DNA of 64,000 nt, taken from Cutaneotrichosporon cavernicola (lineage: Eukaryota > Basidiomycota > Tremellomycetes > Trichosporonales > Trichosporonaceae). The notes beneath the pieces were generated by a model that did not search any database, was not told the DNA's origin, and saw only the letters and a program-made list of their open reading frames with translations. Below, in pieces: positions 56,061 to 64,000 of this stretch (position 1 is its first letter; every line of letters begins with the position of its first letter). Location: the NCBI RefSeq assembly GCF_030864355.1, contig NC_083397.1:1984001-2048000 (forward strand), in the 5' to 3' direction. The position numbers were made by a program, and so were the translations under genes.

Positions 56061-57680
56061 ATTGCAGCCTGCAGCCTGTGGATTCGTGCTTCTGCAAACG
56101 CGTTCGACGCGTGTGGGAAGGCGGCCGCGGTTGCAGTTTGGTTTCTGGTTCGGTGTGGTGAGCAGGGCCCGGTTAGGGAGGAGGGGGAGGTTAGTGACGT
56201 CGCTCGGCCGTGGACGGAGAAGTGTGGCCAAGAGCCGATTCCAGGTGCTTGGGCGGACCGAGCGAGCCAAGCCAAAGTGGCCAGCCAAGAGCCGCCGGCG
56301 ACGCCCGAGCAGTAGGGCCATCCAAGGCTGTCCGACGAGTCCGAGCGTCGACCAACCTTTTGCATAGCAATCCGTCTGCGCATCCCATCCCTGCAGGGGT
56401 CCCAATGGGGCGACTGTCGGCGTGCATGCATGTATTCAACGGTGTACGGCGTGTGATCGTGAGGGAGGGGGGATACATTGATGGCGGCAGTGTGTGTGGC
56501 ACGATTTTGTCCCTTCCCCTTTTCTCCTCATCAGGTGATCGCGGAGTAATGCGCGGCCAGGTCGAGACTAGAAGCATCAAGCACGCCTCCTGGCCCTGTC
56601 AGGAACGCTGTAGGGGGAGGGTTCTAGCGACTAAAGAGAAAAGGGGAAGGGAGAGGGGAGGGGGAGGTAAGAGGGGCCAGCGGGCCAGCGACTCTGGCGC
56701 GTGTTTGTGTGGGTCAACCCGAGGATCGAGGATTGAGGATAGGATAGGATTGAGAATTAAGAATTGAGAATTGCGGATTGAGGAACCGTATCAAGCCAGC
56801 GCGTAGCACTGCGGCGTGATAGCTGAGACGTGAGACGTGCACATGATCACGTCAATGGCCAAACTTCCAAGCCAAGTCTCAGTGCATTGAATGCATTGTG
56901 TCGGGTTACTGGCAAGTGTGAATTGGGTTGTATGGAGCGGGAAGCCTGGAGGCTATAGCTGGTATATCCGGGACCCCACAATATCCGAGAGGTGCCAGGG
57001 TCAAGTTCACCTTTCGAGGAGTGTCCGCTGGGAGGGAGGAGTCGTCCTCCGCCTGGGTGGGTGCTGGCTGCTAGGAGGGAAAACTACTCCAGTCTCTCAT
57101 CATCTTTCCAAAATACATTTCACCCACCTCCTTCTTTCATCCTCGATTACTCTCTTCACAAAAGCCTAGAGGGCAAAAGAGCAAGACTGCTCTAAACCCA
57201 AGGGCCAAGGCTACCTCCCCGCCTCACCGCATCCTTCCCCCGCTTCTTGTGCCAACCCCTGCACACTCACACACATCACCAAACCTCGCATCCACCACCC
57301 AAAATTTGGGCACGCCAACCAGGCCAACCAGGCCAACTGCAACCACCACCTCGACTTGGCACCATACACCAACCACGCTTTCTTTAGTGACCAAGTTGAC
57401 AAGGACCAACACGACATCAAACCACGACAATTGTTCACGACTTGGGGAGCGAACAGGGGTAAAAACAGTATCACACCAAGCATCAAGTAGCGAGGACGAT
57501 CATCACCACATCCCCCAGCAGCCATTCATTAACCCCTTTACTCGCCATCCTCCTCCGGACTCTACACTGCCCTCCCACCCCACTCCCACAGCCTCTACTA
57601 CTCTTCTCTCACAGTAATCCCCTTTACCCAACATACAAGTACTCAACTACTCCCAACCATAACCACATAACTCCACAACC

Positions 57681-58880
57681 ATGGCACTTTCAAACTTCAA
57701 CGTCGCAATGTTCGACCAGAGCGGATTGGGCCTCGTGACCCACCAGCACAAGGTTTACACAGACACCAAGCCATATGTCGACGATTTCTCTTTCGATCAT
57801 GGCGCGTCGGCAGCTGGTCAGGGCTACTATCCGAGCAACTTTATGGAGTCACCCACCCTTCCTCCCCCGACAGTTTTCGATACTGGCCTCCCGAACCACT
57901 ACTCTGGCCCATCGGCGTCGGCCATCACTATGGCGCCCATGCCTACAATCCCCGCGCCCATCAACAGTTCCGCCCTTGCCGCCAACCTTCAGCGAGTCGT
58001 TGACACAAGCGCAAACGCACTACAGCTCGACACGACGTCGCTCACTCCCTCTGGTTCCCCCCGAACTGGCGGCTACCCCAGCCCATCGTTCCAGCTCTCG
58101 CCAACTCCAGGCTTAACCAACCCGACGACCACCCCCGGCCCCCGATCCCACTCACGCTGCTCGTCACACTCATCGTCTGATGGCCTCGCGAGCGGTTTCA
58201 CCTCGGTCGTCGTGACTCCTGGTGGCGGCTCTCCCGTCCTTCCCATCCGCACGTCGCTCGGTGGCGGCGGTCGCAAGAACTCTGCCGTCGCCAACGGTAC
58301 GTTTATCCCCAAGAAGAGCCACCTTTGCCCGTACCCGGCTTGCGAGCGCCACACGCGCACATTCCGCTCCAACGCAGACCTGCAGCGCCACATTCGCTCT
58401 CACAAGGGAGAGAAGCCCCACAAGTGTCCATCGACCGACTGCCAGAAGGCATACGGCCAGCAGAACAAGATGGTCAAGCACGTCGAGAGTCAACACCCCC
58501 ACCTTCTGAGCATGGTCGAGCTCGGTCGCACCCGCACCCGCCGCACGCCCGTGGCTCAGCGCAACATGAACGTCCGTCGCGTCAGCGGTAACTCGCCGTA
58601 CGCCAAGCCCTCGGCACTGGCGTATACCTCGTACCCGAGCACGCCTGTTCAGTCGCCGCCTCTGATGACGGTCCCCACCTCGGCCGGCAGCCTCTACCAC
58701 TCGCCCATTGGTTTCCATCACGCGCACGCCCGTCCCGCGCCTTACATGCCTCGTTCCGGCGCGCCGCTCCACCAGATGGCCCGCACTACCAGCACGGGCA
58801 GCACGGGCTCGGTCGGTGCCGGCCTCGGCGCTGGCTTCCCGATGCTGCCGTCGTTCAACAACTGGTGGGCCCCGTCATGA
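57681..58880 (+). CDS. C2H2 zinc-finger transcription factor
   Basis: A nuclear DNA-binding regulator, single exon, 399 residues from ATG 57681. Residues 1-210 are Ser/Thr/Pro-rich and probably disordered, with an aromatic-rich start (MALSNFNVAMFDQSGLGL). Two adjacent C2H2 fingers lie at about residues 215-275: CPYPAC ... FRSNADLQRHIRSH (longer first loop) and, after a GEKPHK linker, CPSTDC ... YGQQNKMVKHVESQH. The rest is basic just after the fingers (GRTRTRRTP) and then Ser/Pro/Gly/His-rich to a Trp-rich end (FNNWWAPS). The linker and finger phase suit sequence-specific DNA binding. Target unknown. A very long upstream region and long leader mark it as a heavily regulated gene. Confidence 0.9.
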   Translation: MALSNFNVAMFDQSGLGLVTHQHKVYTDTKPYVDDFSFDHGASAAGQGYYPSNFMESPTLPPPTVFDTGLPNHYSGPSASAITMAPMPTIPAPINSSALAANLQRVVDTSANALQLDTTSLTPSGSPRTGGYPSPSFQLSPTPGLTNPTTTPGPRSHSRCSSHSSSDGLASGFTSVVVTPGGGSPVLPIRTSLGGGGRKNSAVANGTFIPKKSHLCPYPACERHTRTFRSNADLQRHIRSHKGEKPHKCPSTDCQKAYGQQNKMVKHVESQHPHLLSMVELGRTRTRRTPVAQRNMNVRRVSGNSPYAKPSALAYTSYPSTPVQSPPLMTVPTSAGSLYHSPIGFHHAHARPAPYMPRSGAPLHQMARTTSTGSTGSVGAGLGAGFPMLPSFNNWWAPS

Positions 58881-59634
58881 ACCATGACCCATGAGGCATG
58901 ACCCATGACAACCAACAACAAAGGACACTCTTGTGCCATCCCAACCACAACTTCCCCAACCCCCGAACCCGACTCCGCCCGATCCCAGCATGTCACGACG
59001 CATCCTCATTCATACAAACGCATTCGCACCGGCCGGCCATCATCCATCCCCATCCATTCTCCAATCCATCACTTGTGCATAGCATCCATCACCACCCACC
59101 ACCCACCATCCCCTGCCACACGAGCTCCGCTCCTCGCATCGGCGATCACGGACACTCGCCCCCCTCTCATCACCAAACATCACTGCAAAAAAGAGAGAAG
59201 AAGAAAAATACATGTCCAAGTATCCTAGGGCAACATCATGCATAGCCATTTGTCCATCGTGCTGGGGCAGGAGAGAGAGGCGAGGAGGCGAGGTGCAGAT
59301 GGGCTCACGGGGCTGGTGCTAACACTGTCGGAGCACCCTCAATCACAATCACCGTGCCAATGGCTGACGTGCCACGGACGGTGCCTCGACCTGACCTGAC
59401 GGCGGCCGTGATGACGAAAGCGTTGCTGATGCTGATTGATCATCAAACGGACAATCATCAAACAAACGCCCCTCGTCTGTGATCGTCTGTGCACCCGCGT
59501 GCGCCTCATCAACCCCAAAACTCGTTCGCAGAGCAAACAACGACTCTCAAGAGTCTCATATGCATGACCGCCGCGCGCACACAGACAAGACGGGGCCGGA
59601 AATGCATATCTACACACACATATATCGCCGACGA
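58881..59634. other. Convergent 3' region, no gene
   Basis: Between the C2H2 and ValRS stop codons. C-rich with cca/ccatcc repeats (58980-59130), probably long 3' UTRs. No supported coding frame. Confidence 0.4.
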
Positions 59635-62600
59635 CTACAGAAGAACTTTGAAGCGCTCGATACCCAGACGGATCGCTTCGATCTCGGCCGCATACTTGTC
59701 CAACTTCTCAGCGTTGTCAGCACGGACCTCCTCTTTAATCTTGGTCTCGTAGTTGTCCTGCTGCGTGACCTTGACAAGCTTGTCGCGGTTGCCAACGGCG
59801 AGCGCCTGCTTCTTCTCGAGCTTGGAGATCTCAGCCTGCGCGTCGACCTTGCCCTCAACAGGAACGTGGACGTGGATGTCGGCCGTGACCGTCTCGGTGC
59901 CGCTTCCACGAGGAACCTCGGCGTCCTCGACGACGAAGACGGCCTGGCCTGCACCCTTGGTGAGCGCGACAATGATGGCCGCCTGCGACTCGAGCATGGC
60001 CTTGAGCTGCGGCTTCTTGGCCTGGACGACGACCGTGATCTTGTCCTCAAGAGTCTTGCCGTTTGTGGGCAGGTTGTACAGGCCGACAATGGTACGCGCC
60101 GACCTGATGACGTCGTTGACGAGGTTGAAGTTGGCCTCGGCCTCGGGGAAGTTGTACTCGGGGATCTCTTCGGGGAAGGCGGCGACCATGATCGAGGGAG
60201 TCTTGTCGCCAGCGCGGCGGGGGAGACGCTGCCACAGGTCCTCGGTGACGAACGGCATGAAGGGGTGGAGAAGCTTGAGACCGCCCTCAAGAGCAGTGTA
60301 GAGCGTGTTCTGGGCCGAGAGCTTCTCGGGCGTGTCCTCGGTCGACTCGAACGTGGGCTTGGTTGCCTCGATGAATATGTCGCACAGGTCGTTTAAGAAG
60401 AAGCGGTACGCGTAGTTGGTGGCTTCGGCAAAGTCGCGGTTCTCCATCGACGCGTTGACACCCGCGGAAGCGGTGTTGAGGCGGTGCAGCAGCCACTGCT
60501 CGGCGATGCTCTCCTTGCCAGTGGGCTGGAGTCAGTTGAAACTCAAACGCAGGTAACTCACCTTGGCCGAGGGGTTGGGAACGAAAGTGCTCGGCAGCCT
60601 CTTGCCCTCGAGGTCGACGAGGCCGAGGCGGAAGAGCGCGAACTTTGTCGCGTTCCAGAGCTTGTTGCAGAACTTGCGGTAGCCCTCGACACGGCTGATC
60701 TCAAGGTTGATGTCGCGACCACCCTGGGCGTAGTTGCAGAGGGTGAAGCGGAGCGCGTCCGTACCACACTGAGGAATACCCTTGGGGAAGAGCTTTTTCT
60801 GGCCCTGCTCAGCCTTCTGGATCTCCTGGTCGGGGAGGTTGCCTTGGCGCAGGTCGTTGTGGAGCTTCTGGAGGGTCTGGCCAGTGATAACGTCGAGAGG
60901 GTCGATGACGTTGCCGGTCGACTTGGACATCTTGCGGCCCCAGGCGTCACGAACCATGGGGTGCAGGTAGACCTCCTTGAAGGGCATCTTGCCGGTGAGG
61001 ACAATGCCGAAGAAGGCCATGCGGGCGACCCAGAAGAAGATGATGTCCCAGCCAGTCTCGAGGATCGAGTTGGGGTAGAAGTTCTCGAGGTCCTTGGTCT
61101 ATGCGTGTCAGCTTGAACACAAATTCAAAACTCACCTGCTTGGGCCAGCCCATTGTGGAGAACGGCCAGAGACCGGACGAGAACCAGGTGTCGAGAACGT
61201 CCTCGTCCTGCTCCAGAGTGTACTTGCGGCCGTTGGCGCGCTTCTCGGCCTCCGTCGTGGCGTCCTCGAGAGAGCGAGCAATGATCCAGTTCTTCTCGTC
61301 GGCACTGTCCGCGGCCTCGCCCTCATAAGACATGAGGTAGGCCGGGCACCTGTGGCCCCACCAAAGCTGGCGCGAGATGCACCAGTCCTGCATGTTCTCC
61401 ATCCAGCGGGTCCAGTCGCCCTGCATGGACTTGGGCTTGAGCTCGAGCTCACCCTTGGCCGTGCGCTCGAGGACCTCCTCAGCCATCGGCTTGCAGCTGA
61501 CCCACCACTGGGGCTTCATGATCGACTCGACGACGTCGCCCGAGCGCGAGCAGATGGGAATGGACATGGCGTTGTCCTCCTGGCCAACGTAGAGACCCTT
61601 CTCCTTGAGGGCCGCAACGATAGCATTCCTGACATGGAACCGCTTCATGCCGGCGAAGGGCGCAGCGTTCTCGTTGTAGGTACCGTCGTCGTTCATCAAG
61701 CTGATGAACTCGAGGTTGTTGCGCTGGGCGCACTCAAAGTCGTTGGGGTCGTGGGCAGGGGTGATCTTGACAGCACCAGTACCGAACTCCATGTCGACGG
61801 TAATGGCGTCGGTGACGATGGGGATGCGGCGGCCGTTGAAGGGGTGGACAACGAACTTGCCGTGGAGGTGCTTATACCTCGGGTCGTCTGGGTGGACGGC
61901 AACTGCGGTATCACCGAGCATGGTCTCGGGACGAGTGGTCGCGACGATGATGAACTCGTCAGAGTTCTCAATGGGGTATTTGAAGGAGGTGATGACACCG
62001 AACTCGAAGCGCTCCTTGGCATCGTAGCCCTTGACGTTCATGAGCGTGCGGCCGGGGAGCTCCTTCTGGTCGACCTCTAAGTTGGACAGCGAGGTGTTGA
62101 GGTAGCAGCACCAGTTGACGAGGCGGTTGGCGCGGTAGATGAGGCCCTTCTCGTGCATGGTGATGAAGCCCTCCTTGACGGCCTCTGAGAGTTCCTGCTG
62201 TCAGCTGAAGCGGTCGCCTACTCAGCTAAACTCACAGGTGACATGGTGAAGGCAACGCGGTCCCATGCAAACGAGCCACCGAGGCGGCGCATCTGGTTGG
62301 TGATGTTGGCCTGGTACCTAAACCGTCAGCATCATCCCAGCCAGAGCTCGGAATCCACTCACTGGTCCTTCCACTCCCAAACCTTCTCGAGGAACTTCTC
62401 GCGGCCGTAGTAGTGCCTAGAGTGGCCCTCAGTCTTCAACAAGCGGTTCTCGACGACAGCCTGGGTAGCAATACCGGCGTGGTCGTAACCGGGGACCCAG
62501 ATGGTCGTGTACCCCTGCATACGCTTCCTGGCATGTCAGTGCATCTCAAGTGCAAGGAGACGTACCAGCGAGCCATGGCGTCCTGAATGGCAACAGTGAG

Positions 62601-63304
62601 AGCGTGGCCGATGTGCAGGTTGCCGGTAACGTTGGGGGGAGGGAAGGTCATGGAGAAGATGCCACGAGGGAGGGGTGACCCGTCCTCCTGGTACTGGGGC
62701 TGGAAGAAGCCCTGCTTGTCCCACCAGGCATAGTGCGCCGCCTCGACCTTGACGGGGTCGTAACCGCCGGCCCAGAGGTCGCCTGAGACGTCTGGGGTGT
62801 TAGTGTGCCATTGCTAGCATGGGTAACTTACCCTTCTTCTCGCCCTCCGGAGTGGTGTTGACCCACTCCTCGGCGGGCAGCTCGACCTTCTTCTCCTTCT
62901 CCTTCTTCTCCTTCTTGGGAGCAGCGGGCTGGGCAGCGGCAGTCGAGGCCTTGGCTGCCTGCTTGGCGGCCTTCTCCGCAAGCTTGGCCGCCTTCTTAGC
63001 TTTGGGTCAGATCCATCTCGACCTTCCTCGAGCACTCACCACCCTTCTTGGAAGGCGCAGAGCTGTCGGTCGGGGTGCTGGCGCCGCTGGCCACGCTCGA
63101 AGTGGCGGGAGTGGCCTCGGGCTGAGGCTTGGTAACCTCCGGGGCCGACATGATTCGTGTGTAGTGGAGGTAACGTGCGTTTAGGGGCAACCGGTTGCCA
63201 GATGCGAGTTGACGGCCGTGATGCGCCGAGGAGGATGGTGAGTTGGAGTAGAGTGCTCTATTGGAGAGCTGTTTTGTAGTTTTAACGAGAAGGTGGCGTA
63301 GCAT
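59635..63304 (-). CDS. VAS1: Valyl-tRNA synthetase, with mitochondrial and cytosolic starts
   Basis: Class I aminoacyl-tRNA synthetase charging tRNA-Val. Eight exons (63304-63040, 62999-62832, 62791-62566, 62527-62363, 62317-62236, 62194-61136, 61098-60562, 60525-59635) with introns of 36-45 nt keep the frame exactly, 1,130 residues from the upstream ATG 63304. That start adds 51 residues of a mitochondrial-type presequence ([18 protein letters not shown], with Arg/Ser, no acidic residues) before a second ATG at 63151 ([15 protein letters not shown]), giving a 1,079-residue cytosolic form. Both look functional, as in yeast VAS1. Motifs: GNLHIGHAL (HIGH), [15 protein letters not shown] (editing), [11 protein letters not shown] (KMSKS), the valyl TTRPETM and [11 protein letters not shown] blocks, and a C-terminal coiled coil ([18 protein letters not shown]). 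The Lys-rich region near residue 110 precedes the core. Confidence 0.96.
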
Positions 63305-63674
63305 ACACCACCTGGGGGTTTGTCAACAACGTTGATAACGTTGTGTGAGATGAGTAAGTCGAGTTGTGATGGTGAGCGAGCACTTTCTTTGACTCGACAC
63401 TGAAATCCAAGCTCAACTCGAGCTGCTTGTTGGTCGTTATCATGGAAAATGACGTGTGTAGCTCGGACGACAGAGTCCTGAAACGCGCGCTCAGATCGGT
63501 TGCTTTGGGTGGTGACGCAGCCAGCCACCAGTGTCAAGTAGGTGGCCGATCGTACCGTCGCGACATTCGGCTTCTGCTCCATTGACACGACAGCTACTCG
63601 CTTCGCTTTCTCAGGCCGAGTCAACGACGATTATCTAGTCTTTTCCCCACGCCCCGGACCGGGACAAGGTCATC
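63305..63674. promoter_or_regulatory. Divergent promoter, VAS1 / AP-2 mu
   Basis: 370 bp between divergent starts, no gene. Contains a perfect 8-bp inverted repeat (ACAACGTT-gat-wide spacer-AACGTTGT) at 63326-63344, and AT-rich sequence near it. Confidence 0.5.
63326..63344. promoter_or_regulatory. Palindromic element in the VAS1/AP-2 mu promoter
   Basis: ACAACGTT (63326-63333) and AACGTTGT (63337-63344) are reverse complements around a 3-base centre, a good candidate binding site for a dimeric protein. Confidence 0.5.
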
Positions 63675-64000
63675 ATGATTTCGGTTCGTGTTACGACCAG
63701 CTTCGGGTTGTGCTGACTCATAGGCATTCTTCATCTTCAACCAGAAGGGCGAGGTAAGCTAGTCTTCCGACTGCTGATGCGCACTATCTGACCTCCAGGT
63801 GCTCATCTCCCGCCTCTTCCGCGCAGACTTAAAGTGCGTTTTGCCACCCGCTGCTGGCTAAGCTGACGGCAGACGCTCGATAGCGGACGTGTTCCGCATC
63901 CAGGTCATCTCGAACCCGGACATCCGATCCCCGATCATCACCCTCGGCTCGACCTCGTTCTTCCATGTTCGCCTCAACAACATATTCGTGGTCGGCGTGA
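63675..64000 (+). CDS. APM4: AP-2 clathrin adaptor mu subunit (5' part)
   Basis: Start of the medium chain of the AP-2 adaptor, which links clathrin to cargo and PI(4,5)P2 at the plasma membrane; the gene runs off the right edge. A three-codon exon (63675-63683, ATG ATT TCG) is followed by introns 63684-63723, 63754-63798 and 63834-63872; the joins give MISAFFIFNQKGE, VLISRLFRADLKRSIAD, then VFRIQVISNPDIRSPIITLG and TSFFHVRLNN. GEVLISR, the IRSP element and TSFFHV are diagnostic of AP-2 mu rather than AP-1 or AP-3 mu. Exon 1 of only nine bases would be missed by most ORF searches. It faces VAS1 across a 370-bp shared promoter. Confidence 0.93.

Larger units (their letters stand above)
54740..57680. 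promoter_or_regulatory. Gene desert, second part: upstream region of the C2H2 gene
   Basis: Nearly 3 kb without a supported gene ahead of the C2H2 regulator. It contains A-runs at 55535-55562, a 15-bp duplication at 55625-55660, a tgcggct array at about 56021-56060, purine-rich blocks near 56630-56780, and, from about 57080 to 57650, a C/A-rich leader with cacc and ccaaccagg-type repeats that is probably the long 5' UTR. Confidence 0.5.

Noticed and set aside
55693..56367. 224-codon plus-strand frame crossing the tgcggct array
   Set aside because: A large part of it is the heptamer repeat translated (LAACGLR units), which stays open in every frame; not evidence of a gene.
52594..57680. Possible transposon or centromeric remnant in the gene desert
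   Set aside because: I found no transposase, reverse transcriptase or integrase motif, no long terminal or inverted repeats and no target-site duplications, only short microsatellites.
59479..62080. Long plus-strand frames opposite ValRS (for example 305 and 328 codons)
   Set aside because: Antisense shadows of the valyl-tRNA synthetase exons; composition is dominated by Leu/Val/Asp/Gly as expected from reversed GC-rich codons.
1..64000. CRISPR arrays, bacterial operons, phage or secondary-metabolite clusters
   Set aside because: Repeats are short and lack regular unique spacers; genes are intron-containing eukaryotic housekeeping genes on both strands with no PKS/NRPS/terpene synthase.

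Overview
The window looks like euchromatic nuclear DNA of a basidiomycete yeast. My inference is Tremellomycetes, probably the Trichosporonales (Trichosporon / Cutaneotrichosporon / Apiotrichum / Vanrija type). The basis is dense genes with GC-rich third positions, several small introns in most genes (most often 30-50 nt, GTRNGY...CTNAY...YAG, with the branch motif a few bases from the acceptor), and protein families typical of that class. There is no prokaryotic operon, plasmid or phage structure. Exon joins were worked out by hand from reading frame, splice motifs and protein-family continuity. Where the spliced length is divisible by three and the family reads through, I treat the model as solid.

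Layout. 1-3.3 kb: unplaced sequence and a small coiled-coil-like gene. 3.3-6.2 kb: an OPT-family oligopeptide transporter with one unresolved frame break. 6.2-10.2 kb: an AT-richer gene-poor stretch, a small secreted protein and a short-chain dehydrogenase. 10.2-19.2 kb: a KEN-box/RxxL protein, a 1,577-residue inositol-polyphosphate 5-phosphatase whose catalytic domain is split by long disordered inserts, a tiny PIG-Y-like GPI-anchor gene, and eIF3d. 19.4-29.3 kb: ribosome-biogenesis WD protein UTP17/NAN1, dCMP deaminase, TTI1 and a two-span mitochondrial protein. 30.6-43.5 kb: a Zn2Cys6 transcription factor, SLS1, dynactin p27 (DCTN6) divergent from TRAPPC2L, lipoate-protein ligase, and a multi-BRCT Dpb11/Rad4/TopBP1 homologue. 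45.5-52.6 kb: a perilipin-like lipid-droplet protein, flavocytochrome b2, a 154-aa one-span protein, a Pep12-type syntaxin and a small unknown gene. 52.6-57.7 kb: a 5-kb gene desert holding one intron-containing tRNA-Asp and many short tandem repeats. 57.7-64 kb: a C2H2 regulator, valyl-tRNA synthetase with a cytosolic and a mitochondrial start, and the 5' end of the AP-2 mu gene.

The genes are mostly single-copy housekeeping functions: translation (eIF3d, ValRS, tRNA-Asp), rRNA processing (UTP17), nucleotide supply and genome integrity (DCD1, TTI1, DPB11), mitochondrial function (SLS1, AIM22, CYB2, the two-span protein), membrane traffic (TRAPPC2L, PEP12, AP-2 mu, DCTN6, the phosphoinositide phosphatase) and lipid storage (perilipin). 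I found no secondary-metabolite cluster, intact transposon, CRISPR array or obviously novel multi-gene system. The most unusual items are the split 5-phosphatase, the two-start ValRS, micro-introns down to about 30 nt, repeat- or pyrimidine-filled introns, the OPT frame break and the KEN-box protein.
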